From the NCBI RefSeq assembly GCF_002240055.1, contig NZ_CP016753.1, positions 1,488,001-1,552,000 on the forward strand: DNA of 64,000 nucleotides. Reading direction: 5' to 3'. The translations under genes were made by a program, and so were the position numbers. This stretch comes from Leptotrichia sp. oral taxon 498. Lineage in GTDB: Bacteria > Fusobacteriota > Fusobacteriia > Fusobacteriales > Leptotrichiaceae. The notes beneath the pieces were generated by a model. That model was not told where the DNA came from and searched no databases. It saw only the letters and a program-made list of their open reading frames with translations. Shown piece by piece: positions 9,756 to 19,300 of this stretch (the stretch's first letter is position 1; each line of letters begins with the position of its first letter).

Positions 9756-10265
9756 ATGAAAAAATCATTTTTCAAATTAATATTTCTTGTGGTAATTGTA
9801 GTTGCTGGAATTATATCTTGCGATTTTTTGGCAAATAAGACATTAAGAATACCAAATTCTATGATTACAAAGGAATTAAATAAAAAATTTCCAATTGAAA
9901 AAAATTTTTTACTTGGAAAAGTTGGACTTAAAAGTCCTGCGATGAGTTTTATAGGTAATAGACTTTATTTTTCAGCTGATTATGATGTTTCACTTTTGGC
10001 AGGAAAAGCGAAAGGTTCAATATTTTTAAACAGCCAAGTAAAATTTGATCCAAAAACAAATAAATTGTATTTAGTAGATTTAGACATCACTAAAATTACT
10101 GATGAAAAAGGTAATAAAATAGATGATTCAGTCATGGCACAGTCGCTAAAAGCACTTGTTTCAAATTATTTGGAAACTAACGAAGTTTATACTTATGATG
10201 AGGACAAAAAAGTAAAGGTAAAAAATATGTACATAAAAGACGGAAAATTGTTTGTGCAAACTTAA
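9756..10265 (+). CDS. DUF1439/YceB-like lipoprotein (intact paralogue)
   Basis: A 169-residue lipoprotein precursor. The charged start MKKSFFK is followed by a hydrophobic core and the lipobox AGIISC, so the mature protein would be anchored through Cys22. The rest matches the protein at 7465 closely (shared NKTL..PNS, KKFPI.KNFL, YLVDLDI, KNMYI.DGKLFVQT) and belongs to DUF1439. Its ATG follows AAAAGAGG. It has its own promoter at 9642. The duplication around the DUF389 gene looks local, and function is unknown. Confidence 0.85.
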   Translation: MKKSFFKLIFLVVIVVAGIISCDFLANKTLRIPNSMITKELNKKFPIEKNFLLGKVGLKSPAMSFIGNRLYFSADYDVSLLAGKAKGSIFLNSQVKFDPKTNKLYLVDLDITKITDEKGNKIDDSVMAQSLKALVSNYLETNEVYTYDEDKKVKVKNMYIKDGKLFVQT

Positions 10266-10781
10266 AAAAATTAGTTTTGGAAATTTTTTATAGTATAGAA
10301 AAAGTATGAGGAGGAATCTTTGTACTTTTTTATTTCAAAAAAAGTTGGGAAATGAAGAAAAATAAGGTATAATTAATAGAGAAGAATATTTAAAAATTAT
10401 AATAATAGTTGTATAAATTTTGTATAAAATATAATTTAATAAAATATTTAAAAAAATTAAAAAAAAGATTGCTTTATAAAAAAATTTAAGTTATAATTTT
10501 AAAGAATTAAAATTTTGCTATTTTGAACATTGGAATTTTATGTAAAATTTCATTATTTTGATAATTTTTAGAAATATTGAAAAGTTTCTGAAAGGGGTGA
10601 TGAAAATGGAGATAAAAAATTATTTAGATTGTATTTAAAAAATATATTGAATCGTAAATCAAAAAAATTATTATAATTTTTTTGAAATTGGAATAATAAG
10701 TGGGTTCTTGGTAAAAAATAAAAATTATTAAAATAAAAATATTGTAAAAAAAAGAAAATTTGAAGAAGGATAGGAAAAAAA
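10266..10781. other. 516-base AT-rich gap
   Basis: No convincing gene. The only notable item is a 12-codon ORF (10600-10638, MKMEIKNYLDCI) preceded by GAAAGGGG, which is too short to call. I see no clear hairpin terminator. Confidence 0.4.
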
Positions 10782-11507
10782 ATGGAATTTAGACTTATGA
10801 CATATAATATTTTTGGAGCGAGATTAACTGATGGACGAGAACTTGCACGAAGCATAAAAAAGTATAAACCTGATTTTATTGGGTTACAGGAAGTGGATAG
10901 AAATACAAAAAGAAGTAAATTTCGAGATGTTACTCAAGAAATGGCACAGGAATTGGGATACAATTATTATTATTTTCAAAAAGTGATGGATTTTGATAAA
11001 GGAGAGTATGGAATTTCCTTTATTTCAAAATATGATGTAAAAATTATATATATTCACGAATTGCCGGGAAAAAGCAAGGAAAAAAGACAAGTTTTGGCAG
11101 CCAAATTAAGTCTAGGGAAATTTAAAAGAAAAATTTTGGTTGTAAATACTCATTTGGACAATAAAATGGATAATAAACATGAGGAATTGGATGACTTGTT
11201 TTCAGTAATTAATAAATTTAGAGGAGATGTGAAGTTTTTGTGCGGAGATTTTAATCTTTTACCAACGACAGAACATTACGGAAAAATTAGAGAAACTTGG
11301 AATGATAGCTACTTTGAAGGAAAAGATTTACATGGAAACAAAAACGAAGCGACAAGGGACTTGGAAACGGCAAGAATTGATTATATAATGGCTCGGAAAG
11401 ATGCTAATTACAAGGTAAAAGAAAGTTTTTACATCAATGATAATTCTCGAGATTGGACAAAATTGTCAGATCACTTGCCTTATATGGCGGTTTTTGACGT
11501 GAAATAA
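10782..11507 (+). CDS. Endonuclease/exonuclease/phosphatase (EEP) family hydrolase
   Basis: A 241-residue protein of the EEP superfamily (DNase I / phosphodiesterase / sphingomyelinase fold). Metal and catalytic motifs are visible: MTYNIFGA at the N-terminus, GLQEVD (catalytic Glu), NTHLDNK, CGDFNLLP (catalytic Asp-Asn) and LSDHLPYMAVF (catalytic His). There is no signal peptide, so it is probably cytoplasmic. GAAGGATAGG precedes the ATG. The substrate cannot be predicted. Confidence 0.88.
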   Translation: MEFRLMTYNIFGARLTDGRELARSIKKYKPDFIGLQEVDRNTKRSKFRDVTQEMAQELGYNYYYFQKVMDFDKGEYGISFISKYDVKIIYIHELPGKSKEKRQVLAAKLSLGKFKRKILVVNTHLDNKMDNKHEELDDLFSVINKFRGDVKFLCGDFNLLPTTEHYGKIRETWNDSYFEGKDLHGNKNEATRDLETARIDYIMARKDANYKVKESFYINDNSRDWTKLSDHLPYMAVFDVK

Positions 11508-11586
11508 AAATTTGTAGATTGTTTAAAAGAAGAAGATATAAATAAAAAAGTTTGCAAAACAGAATAAAAAAACATCAGGAGAAAAA

Positions 11587-12072
11587 ATGAAAATTAGAAA
11601 TGCGACAATAAACGATTTGAAAGAATTGACAAAAATTGAGGCAAAGTGTTTTCCTTCTGAAGAAGCAGCAACAGAAGAAGATTTTAAGGCAAGATTAAAA
11701 GTTTATCCAAATTATTTCTGGATTTTAGAAGATGATTTTGGGAAAATAATCTCATTTGTGAATGGAATGGTAGCGGGTAGCAAAAATTTGATAGATGAAA
11801 TGTTTGAAAATCCTAATTTACATGATAAAAATGGGGACTGGCAAATGATTTTTGGAGTAAATACACTGCCTGAATATAGAAAAAATGGATATGCAGGTTT
11901 ACTTTTAAAACAAGTTATAAAAGATGCAAAAAAACAGAAAAGAAAAGGAGTTGTACTTACTTGTAAAGAAAAATTGGTCAATTATTATGAAAAATTTGGA
12001 TTTAGAAGTTACGGGATTTCAGAATCTTTGCATGGCGGCGCAGTTTGGTACGATATGAGAATAGATTTTTAG
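11587..12072 (+). CDS. GNAT family N-acetyltransferase
   Basis: A 161-residue GNAT domain. The acetyl-CoA loop is visible as YRKNGYAGLLLKQVIKDAKK (about residues 98-117), and the C-terminal VNYYEKFGFRSYG is the typical beta-strand/helix end. CAGGAGAAAAA precedes the ATG. It lies 79 bases after the EEP gene. Acceptor unknown. Confidence 0.87.
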   Translation: MKIRNATINDLKELTKIEAKCFPSEEAATEEDFKARLKVYPNYFWILEDDFGKIISFVNGMVAGSKNLIDEMFENPNLHDKNGDWQMIFGVNTLPEYRKNGYAGLLLKQVIKDAKKQKRKGVVLTCKEKLVNYYEKFGFRSYGISESLHGGAVWYDMRIDF

Positions 12073-12115
12073 AAAAAATAAAAAAAGATAATTTAATTTT
12101 TTTTAAATTTTTCTA

Positions 12116-12144
12116 TTGACTTATTATGTTTTTGAGGGTAAAAT
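12116..12144 (+). promoter_or_regulatory. Strong sigma-70-type promoter for hpf
   Basis: TTGACT (12116-12121), 17-base spacer, TAAAAT (12139-12144), giving a leader of about 25 bases with AAAGGGAG before the ATG at 12176. Confidence 0.75.
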
Positions 12145-12175
12145 ATTATTGACATAGATGAAAGGGAGTGATTTT

Positions 12176-12496
12176 ATGAAAATCATTATTAGCGGAAAAC
12201 AACTTAAAGTTACAGATGCAATCAGAAAATATGCGGAGGAAAAAATTAATAAAATTTCTAAATATTCAGACGCTATAACAGAAGTCGATGTTGTTCTGAC
12301 TGTAGAAGATACAAAATCTGAAGGACCAGTTCACAAAGCTGACGGTTTAGTTTATGCAAGTGGTACAAAAATAAAAATTGAAGCTGAAGACAAAGACTTG
12401 TATGCAGCAATTGATGAATTATCTGACAGATTGGAAAGACAAGTTAGAAAATATAAAGAAAGACAAAAAGACTACAACAAAAAAGGAACTCGTTAA
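12176..12496 (+). CDS. hpf: Ribosome hibernation-promoting factor (HPF/YfiA family)
   Basis: A 106-residue HPF/RaiA-type protein that binds the 30S subunit in stationary phase. The family pattern is seen from MKIIISGKQLKVTDAIRKYAEEKI through AEDKDLYAAIDELSDRLERQVRKYKE. An earlier in-frame ATG at 12158 overlaps the AAAGGGAG site, so the ATG at 12176 is chosen. It is short compared with long-form HPF and lacks the C-terminal dimerisation domain, so it resembles the short form. It has its own promoter and terminator, so it is monocistronic. Confidence 0.93.
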   Translation: MKIIISGKQLKVTDAIRKYAEEKINKISKYSDAITEVDVVLTVEDTKSEGPVHKADGLVYASGTKIKIEAEDKDLYAAIDELSDRLERQVRKYKERQKDYNKKGTR

Positions 12497-12533
12497 TTTA
12501 AATAAAACTTTGAAATAAAAAAATTTTATATAT

Positions 12534-12570
12534 AAAAAAGACTGTTTCATATTAGAGACAGTTCTTTTTT
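12534..12570. terminator. Bidirectional terminator between hpf and rnmV
   Basis: AAAAAAGACTGTTTC (12534-12548) pairs with GAGACAGTTCTTTTTT (12554-12570), with A and T runs on either side, so it can serve the two convergent genes. Confidence 0.85.
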
Positions 12571-12589
12571 ATTTTTTGTAAAAAAATAA

Positions 12590-13141
12590 CTACTTTAATT
12601 TTTTTAATGCGGAATCAAATTGTTCTTTTGTGATACTAAAGGAATTTAGTGCGTTTAAAAGTTGTTTTGAATTATAGTAGCCTATCTTTAAATAGTCTCC
12701 CAGTTCTATTCGACGTTCTTTAGCGTTTTTTCCCGAGCAAAGCTCATTTTCTATCAAATCTTGCATTGTAAATGTGTAACCGTTATTTTCATTTTTTTCT
12801 GTAATTAAATTTTTCAGTGCATCTAAAATAGCTTTGTCGTTTGCATTTTCCACGCCGACATTTTTATTTTTAGTTGCATCTTTTCTTGAGATAAAAGCAT
12901 GTTTTATATTCGGAATATATTTTCTTAACGTATCTCGAATTTTTTTTCCCGCATAATCTGGGTCGGTAAATAAAATCAGTTCATTTTCTTTAGACAAATT
13001 TACAATCTTATTTATTGTTTTTTTTGAGAGAGCAGAAAATCCATTTAATGCTATAATGTGTGCGTCAACAACCCTTTTTAGCGCCGTAATGTCATCTCTT
13101 CCTTCCACGATTATAATTTCTTTTATTTTAATCTTTTCCAT
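12590..13141 (-). CDS. rnmV: Ribonuclease M5 (5S rRNA maturation)
   Basis: A 183-residue protein with an N-terminal Toprim domain: IIVEGRDD (catalytic Glu), then FTDPDYAGKKIR, the Asp-x-Asp metal motif. The following HAFISRKDATKNKNVGVENA is characteristic of RNase M5 rather than primases. It trims 5S rRNA precursors with help from a ribosomal protein. No 5S gene is in the window. It is downstream of pepD (71 bases apart) and probably in its transcript. Confidence 0.9.
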   Translation of the reverse strand: MEKIKIKEIIIVEGRDDITALKRVVDAHIIALNGFSALSKKTINKIVNLSKENELILFTDPDYAGKKIRDTLRKYIPNIKHAFISRKDATKNKNVGVENANDKAILDALKNLITEKNENNGYTFTMQDLIENELCSGKNAKERRIELGDYLKIGYYNSKQLLNALNSFSITKEQFDSALKKLK

Positions 13142-13212
13142 TTTTTTATTTTTCTTTCTTTGCTTCTTTTTTTCTTTTTTTTAAACTTCAAACTTTAAAT
13201 TCAAAATTTTAA

Positions 13213-14685
13213 TTATTTAATATTATAATCTTTTAAAACAGTCAAAAGTAAATCCCAAGTTTTTCCAACTGAACTTATTTCCATTCTTTCTTCAGGCGTG
13301 TGAGCACCATAAATATTTGGTCCAATGGAAGTGATGTCCACATCCATATTTGCGTCAAAAATTCCACATTCAAGTCCAGCGTGAATCGCTTTTATTTCTG
13401 GCTCAGAATTATTAATTTTTTTAAATGAATTTATCATAAGTTCTCGTATTTTTGAATCCTTTCGGTATTCCCAAGATGGATATGGAGCGCTAACTTTCAT
13501 TTTCGCATCATATTTTTTACAAAGTTCTTTAATTTCTTCGATTAATTTTTCAAGTGAATGATTTACAGAACTTCTAGGTAGCGACTGAATTTTTATTCTT
13601 AATTGGTTTGAAATTTCTTCAGACTTTATAACGCCTAAATTAATTGATGTCTCCACAAGATTTTCGATGTCTTTGCTCATTGAAATTACGCCATTTGGAA
13701 ATTCGTGGAAAAATGAAAGAACTCTGTTTGTGTCAGCAGTTGATATTTTCTTGAAATTTTTAACATTGTTCATTTTTTTTATTTCTAAAACTGGGTTTTT
13801 GTCAATTACACCAAAATCAGTTAAAATATTTTTAAAAGCTAAATTTGCCAATTCTTCAAGTCTGTGTCCTGGTTCATCTAATTTTACGCTAATATGGCAT
13901 ATCGCTTCACGAGGAATTGCATTAGTTTTTTCACCGCCATCAAAGTCAATTAATTCCATAAAATATCTTTTGTTTAAATGATACAGCACTTCATTTAATA
14001 TCTTGTTTGAATTCCCAAGCCCCAAATGAATTTCGGCCCCAGAATGCCCTCCATCTAAGCCTTTTACTTCGATTGAGAAAACTGTGTCATCATTTTCACA
14101 GTCCTTTTTGATAAGATTAAATTCGTTTTCAATTCTAGCTCCACCTGCGCTGCTTACATACACTTGTCCGTATTCTTCAGTATCTAGATTAATCAAAGCT
14201 TTTCCTGAAAAAAGGCTGAAATCCAAATTATTTACTCCTGTCATTCCTTCTTCTTCATCAGTTGTTAAAATAACTTCAAGTGCTGGATGAGCTATATCAT
14301 CACTATCCAAAATTGCAAGAGCTATCGCAACAGCAATTCCATTATCGGCACCTAATGTGGTTCCATTCGCTGTTAAAAATCCATCTTTTACAGCAAGTTC
14401 AATTCCACAATTTTCAAAGTCAAAGTCAGTATTTTTGTTCTTCTCCCAGACCATATCCATATGCCCTTGTAAAATAAGGGGAGAAAAGTTTTCGTAGCCT
14501 TTTGTGGCTTCTTTTTTTATTAAAACATTTAATGCTTTATCTTGTATAACTTCAAGATTTCTTTTTTTTGCGAAATTTACAAGAAAATCACTGATTTTTT
14601 TTTCTCTTTTTGAACCTCTTGGTATTTTTGAAATTTCACTGAAATAGTGAAAAACTTTTTGAGGATATAAATTTTCTAATTCCAT
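13213..14685 (-). CDS. pepD: Aminoacyl-histidine dipeptidase (PepD/carnosinase type, M20)
   Basis: A 490-residue M20C metallopeptidase that cleaves Xaa-His and other dipeptides in the cytoplasm. The motifs LQGHMDMVWEKN (first metal His/Asp), TTLGADNGIAVA (bridging Asp), TTDEEEGMTG (catalytic Glu pair), NLDTEE and IHAGLECGIF fit PepD throughout, and the length is typical. It is followed by rnmV and preceded by a 49-codon ORF and deoD, all on the minus strand, which suggests one operon for nutrient salvage. Confidence 0.93.
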   Translation of the reverse strand: MELENLYPQKVFHYFSEISKIPRGSKREKKISDFLVNFAKKRNLEVIQDKALNVLIKKEATKGYENFSPLILQGHMDMVWEKNKNTDFDFENCGIELAVKDGFLTANGTTLGADNGIAVAIALAILDSDDIAHPALEVILTTDEEEGMTGVNNLDFSLFSGKALINLDTEEYGQVYVSSAGGARIENEFNLIKKDCENDDTVFSIEVKGLDGGHSGAEIHLGLGNSNKILNEVLYHLNKRYFMELIDFDGGEKTNAIPREAICHISVKLDEPGHRLEELANLAFKNILTDFGVIDKNPVLEIKKMNNVKNFKKISTADTNRVLSFFHEFPNGVISMSKDIENLVETSINLGVIKSEEISNQLRIKIQSLPRSSVNHSLEKLIEEIKELCKKYDAKMKVSAPYPSWEYRKDSKIRELMINSFKKINNSEPEIKAIHAGLECGIFDANMDVDITSIGPNIYGAHTPEERMEISSVGKTWDLLLTVLKDYNIK

Positions 14686-14715
14686 TTTAAATTCCTGCCT
14701 TTTTTATAATTTTGG

Positions 14716-14865
14716 CTATAAAATACTATCCAATAATTCTTCTAATTCATTCATTTCTCTTTGAGTCAAATCATAGCCACTTTTTAGTTTTTCTAAAAGT
14801 CTGTTGTCAGATCCAACCGAACTTTTTTCCAAAATTTTTATAATCAGTCTTTTATAAAATTCCAT
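14716..14865 (-). CDS. Small hypothetical protein (49 aa) between deoD and pepD
   Basis: An ATG at 14865 (minus) with AAGGAG 7 bases upstream opens MEFYKRLIIKILEKSS and ends ELEELLDSIL at a TAG (14716-14718). The gap is filled almost exactly: 9 bases from deoD and 30 to pepD. It is likely helical and acidic, without a signal peptide or membrane segment. The spacing, ribosome site and neat fit argue that it is real. No family is recognised. Confidence 0.65.
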   Translation of the reverse strand: MEFYKRLIIKILEKSSVGSDNRLLEKLKSGYDLTQREMNELEELLDSIL

Positions 14866-14874
14866 TTTTTCTCC

Positions 14875-15585
14875 TTAAAGCGATATTGCGGTTTCAAGTG
14901 CGACTTTTATCATATCGTTAAATGTTGTCTGTCTTTCCTCAGCACTGGTAACTTCGTGAGTTATAAACGAATCACTTATTGTGAGTATTGTTAGTGCGTT
15001 TGCTCCCAATTTTGCAGCGGTTGTGTAAAGTTGTGCAGTTTCCATTTCTACACACAACACTCCAAATTTTGCCCATTTTTTCCAAGCGTTAGGGTCATCT
15101 CCATAAAAAGTGTCACTTGTAAATACATTTCCAGCTTTTACATTAAGCCCTTTTTGTTTTGCAATTTCATACGCTTTAAAAAGCATTTCGGAATTTGCAG
15201 TTGGTGCGTAATCTGCTCCGTTAAATCTAAGTCTATTGATAGCTGAATCAGTTGAAGCCGACATGGCAAGTACGACATCTCTCACTTTTACATCTTTTTG
15301 ATAAGACCCCGCTGTTCCAACTCTGATTAAGTTTTTCACTCCAAATTCAGAAATAAGTTCGTGCAAGTAAATTCCAATTGAAGGAACTCCCATTCCAGTC
15401 CCTTGAACTGAGATTTTTTTCCCTTTATAAGTTCCAGTAAATCCCAACATTCCACGAACATTGTTATATTGAACAGCATTTTCTAAAAAAGTTTCTGCAA
15501 TATATTTTGCCCTAAGTGGATCTCCTGGTAGTAATATAGTTTGTGCAATATCTCCTTTATTTGCCCCAATATGTGGTGTAGCCAT
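14875..15585 (-). CDS. deoD: Purine-nucleoside phosphorylase, DeoD type
   Basis: A 236-residue hexameric-type purine nucleoside phosphorylase that converts purine (deoxy)nucleosides and phosphate to base and (deoxy)ribose 1-phosphate. The family start [20 protein letters not shown], the phosphate site [19 protein letters not shown] and the substrate segment [10 protein letters not shown], then ISDSFITHE (catalytic Asp), are all present. AGGAGGT precedes the ATG. The mRNA has a leader of about 320 bases with strong predicted pairing. It fits the nucleoside importer and purine genes nearby. Confidence 0.96.
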   Translation of the reverse strand: MATPHIGANKGDIAQTILLPGDPLRAKYIAETFLENAVQYNNVRGMLGFTGTYKGKKISVQGTGMGVPSIGIYLHELISEFGVKNLIRVGTAGSYQKDVKVRDVVLAMSASTDSAINRLRFNGADYAPTANSEMLFKAYEIAKQKGLNVKAGNVFTSDTFYGDDPNAWKKWAKFGVLCVEMETAQLYTTAAKLGANALTILTISDSFITHEVTSAEERQTTFNDMIKVALETAISL

Positions 15586-15907
15586 TTTTACCTCCTAAAT
15601 TTTTTATATCTATTAAAGTAGTATGTCTCTGTATTTTACAATATTTGGATTTAAAAATCAAATTATTTATTTTATTCTAGTATTTTTTTAATTTCTTGAT
15701 TTTTTCACTATAAAAATAATCGTTTCCCTGTGACAAGTCAATTTATGCTTTTTTTCTTTGAATTAATCTTTTTTGATGCCATAGTAAAAAAAATGGAAAT
15801 GTTTCCCAATTTATCACAGATGCTTTCAAAGCCAGATTTTAAATTATCGTCCAATTTAAAAGCATAAGTTGATTTTCCTATTTTTCATCACTTTTATATA
15901 ATAATAT
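15586..15907 (-). promoter_or_regulatory. Long structured 5' leader of deoD (candidate attenuator)
   Basis: There is no ORF of note. Arms at 15735-15752 and 15858-15876 can form a near-perfect 18-bp stem, the inner CTGTGA/TCACAG arms (15728-15733 with 15814-15819) can pair, and a terminator-like hairpin lies at 15786-15808. I could not match a known riboswitch consensus. Confidence 0.45.
15786..15808 (-). terminator. Terminator-like hairpin inside the deoD leader
   Basis: Read on the minus strand, TGGGAA and TTTCCA arms (with one G-U pair) enclose a 3-base loop and are followed by eight T residues. It lies about 100 bases after the predicted start of transcription and 200 bases before deoD. 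The stem is short, so it would be weak. Confidence 0.4.
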
Positions 15908-15913
15908 ATAATA

Positions 15914-15941
15914 ATTATACTATAAAAGTTATGAAAATCAA
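15914..15941 (-). promoter_or_regulatory. Promoter for deoD operon
   Basis: On the minus strand, TTGATT (15941-15936), 16-base spacer, perfect TATAAT (15919-15914). Confidence 0.6.
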
Positions 15942-16025
15942 ATTTTTTTAAATAAGTTATTTGACAAAATAAACTTTTAATTAAAGAAATAAAAAAATAA
16001 TCAGATTCTCTAAAGTTTTTTTTTC

Positions 16026-16054
16026 TTGAAAAATACCAAAATTTTTGTTATACT
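16026..16054 (+). promoter_or_regulatory. Promoter for the purine operon leader
   Basis: TTGAAA (16026-16031), 17-base spacer, TATACT (16049-16054). It lies 290 bases before purL and diverges from the deoD promoter 85 bases away. Confidence 0.65.
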
Positions 16055-16160
16055 TTTTATATATAAGTTTTTTTGCAAAAAAAGAAATCCATAATAATTT
16101 TTATCCAAAAATTTTTATCTTTGGTAAAATACTTAAAATTAGTTTTATTTGGAGGAAAAG

Positions 16161-16301
16161 ATGAAAAATAATTTTTTTATCAAAAGGGCAACAACTAAGA
16201 TAAATTTTATTGTCAGACAAATTATTACATTGTCTACTTTGTTATGGAGAAAATATATACTAAAATCTGAGCATTTTTGTTTGCTTGGATTTTTTTTGTA
16301 A
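16161..16301 (+). CDS. 46-residue leader ORF ahead of purL
   Basis: An ATG with a very strong site (TTGGAGGAAAAG) opens MKNNFFIKRATTKINF and runs 46 codons to a TAA at 16299-16301. The last third overlaps a terminator hairpin (16262-16297), so its translation could influence whether the hairpin forms. It ends 42 bases before purL. The peptide is basic and partly hydrophobic and matches no family I know. It may be a leader peptide or a decayed gene. Confidence 0.5.
   Translation: MKNNFFIKRATTKINFIVRQIITLSTLLWRKYILKSEHFCLLGFFL
16262..16297 (+). terminator. Intrinsic terminator in the purL leader (attenuator candidate)
   Basis: AAAATCTGAGCA (16262-16273) pairs over 12 bp (two G-U) with TGCTTGGATTTT (16282-16293) and runs into eight T residues. 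It stands between the promoter and purL with no gene boundary to serve other than the leader ORF, which is the geometry of an attenuator. Confidence 0.65.
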
Positions 16302-16343
16302 AAAAATTTTAAAAATTGTATTTAAACAAAAGGAGAGAAAAAA

Positions 16344-19300
16344 ATGAATTACAGAATCTTTGTTGAAAAAAAAGAAGATTTTAGAGTGGAAGCACAAAAT
16401 TTATTTAGTGATTTAAAAGAAAATATCGGACTTGCTGGACTTTTGGATGTGAGAGTTTTAAACATTTATGATATTTTTAATTTAGGTAAAAATGATTTGC
16501 AAAAATTAGAAAAAACTGTATTTTCAGAAATAAATATTGACAATGTTTACAAATCATTGGAAGAGAGTTTAGGGGCGCATAAAAATAAAAATTCAAAAGA
16601 AGTGTACTTTTCTGTTGAATTTTTGCCAGGGCAATACGATCAAAGGGCAGATTCTGCAATTCAATGTATAAATTTACTGATTGACCAAGATAATAACATC
16701 AATGTAAAAAGTGGAAAATTAATAGTTTTATATGGCAACATTTCTTCAGAAGAGTTAAATAAAATAAAAAAACATTGTATAAATAATGTAGAAGCCAGAG
16801 AAAAAAATTTAGATATCTTGTCTGAAAATGTTGAATTACCAAATAAAGATAAAGTCATTGTTTATGATGGATTTATCAAAAAAAACAAAGAAGAAATTGT
16901 TAAAATGAGAAATGATTTAGAATTAGCAATGACTGCAAAAGACTTACTGTTTATTCAAGAATATTTTAAAAATGAAGAAAAGAGAAATCCGACAGAAACT
17001 GAAATAAGAGTGCTTGACACTTACTGGTCAGACCACTGTAGACATACAACTTTTGAAACAATTATTGATGATATAAAAGTTGAGAATAAAGTTTACAGAG
17101 ATTTGTTTAATAAAGCAATAAATGAATATGTTGAAAGTAGAAAATATGTTTATGAGGAAAGAGAAGCTAAAAGACCGATGACTTTAATGGATTTGGCGAC
17201 TGTTTTTGGGAAAGAGCAGAGAAAAAATGGGTCACTTCCAGATTTAGAAGTTTCTGATGAAATTAATGCTTGTTCAATTTACATTGATGTTCCTGTGGAA
17301 AGAATTAATGAAGATGGAAAAGCAGAAGTAACTGAAGAAAAATGGATTTTACAATTTAAAAATGAAACTCATAACCATCCTACAGAAATTGAACCATTTG
17401 GAGGAGCTGCAACTTGTATTGGGGGAGCAATTAGAGACCCGTTATCAGGAAGAACTTTCATTTATCAAGCGGTTAGAATAAGTGGAGCTGGGGATCCAAC
17501 TGAAAGAATTGAAGATACGATAAAAGGTAAATTACCTCAAAAAGTTATTACAAAAACTGCTGCACATGGATTTTCATCTTATGGAAACCAAATTGGACTT
17601 GCGACAACTCATGTAAATGAAATTTATGATGAAGGTTATAAAGCGAAAAGAATGGAATTGGGACTTGTTGTAGGAGCTGCACCAGCTGAAAATATTATTC
17701 GTGAAAAACCTGAAGCGGGAGATATCGTAGTACTTTTAGGTGGAAGAACAGGAAGAGATGGAATTGGTGGAGCTACTGGCTCGTCTAAAGAACATACTAC
17801 AGAATCATCAGAAAAATCAAGTGCTGAAGTTCAAAAAGGAAATGCAGTTACTGAAAGAAAAATCCAAAGATTATTTAGAAATAAAAATGTTACGACATTG
17901 ATTAAAAAATGTAATGATTTTGGAGCTGGAGGAGTTTCAGTTGCGATTGGAGAATTGGCTGATGGACTGGTAATTGACTTGAATGAAATTAGAGTTAAAT
18001 ATATTGGACTTACTGGAACTGAATTGGCGATTTCTGAATCACAGGAAAGAATGGCTGTTGTAATTAGAAAAGAAGATTTAGATAAATTCGTTGAATATGC
18101 GACTGAAGAAAACTTGGAGGCTTACAAAGTTGCTGAAATCAATGATTCTAACAGATTGGTTATGACTTACAATGGAGAAACAATTGTTGACATTTCAAGA
18201 GATTTTTTGAATACAAATGGAGCGTCTTCAAATATCAATATTGAAATTGAAAATTCTGATAAATTGGTGTTGGATAGAAAAATTGCTGGAAATACATTTA
18301 AAGAAAAATTTGTTAATAACTTGAAAGACTTGAATGTAGCTTCTCAAAGAGGATTGGTTGAAACTTTTGATTCGACAATTGGAGCAAGTACAGTATTAAT
18401 GCCGTTTGGTGGGAAATATCAATTGACACCAGCTGAAGTTTCCGTGCAAAAAGTATCGGTAATGAACGCTGAAACAGATGTTGCATCAATGGTTGGATAT
18501 GGATACAATCCTTACATTGCAAAACAAGTTCCATTCCACGGAGGAGCTTATGCGGTAATTGAATCTTTAGCTAAAGTTGTGGCAGCTGGAGGAAATTACA
18601 AAAATGTAAGATTTACATTCCAAGAATATTTTGAAAGATTAGGAAATGAGGCTAAAAAATGGGGAAGACCATTATCAGCGTTATTAGGAGCGTTACACAT
18701 TCAAAAATCTTTTGGATTGTCGTCAATTGGTGGAAAGGACTCAATGAGTGGAACATTTAATGATATTTCAGTTCCGCCAACATTAGTTTCGTTTGCTGTA
18801 AGTGTTGTAAATGCTGAAGATGTTGTTTCGAGTGAATTTAAAAAAGCAGGAGATAATATTTACTTGATTACGACTAAATTAGATGAAAATGACTTGCCAG
18901 ACTTGAAAGAATTGAAAGAAAACTTTGATTTCATCGAAAAAAATATTAAAGATAAGAAAATTGTTGCGTCAGTAGCTGTTAAAAATGGTGGAATTGCTGA
19001 AAGCATAGCAAAAATGACATTTGGTAACAAGTTAGGTGTAAATGTAAACTTTGCAGAAAATGCAGAAAATGAATGGTTTAAAGTTAATTATGGAGCATTT
19101 ATAATTGAAACTCCTGAAAAGATTGATTATAAAAATGCTACATTGTTAGGAAAAGTTACTGAAGAAGCGAAAATTGTTATAAATAATGACACAGTGATGG
19201 ATTTGGATGAATTGATTGCTGAATGGGAAAAACCGCTTGAAAAAGTGTTCCCAACTAAAAAAGAAATTAAAAATAAAAAAGTTTCTTGCGGATTGATTTA

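Noticed and set aside
10600-10638. 12-codon ORF with a ribosome-like site
   Set aside because: Too short and not followed by a hairpin or close gene; likely chance in AT-rich DNA.
16061-16160. Purine riboswitch before purL
   Set aside because: Looked for the conserved purine aptamer loops and junction; none are present, so only a generic attenuator is proposed.
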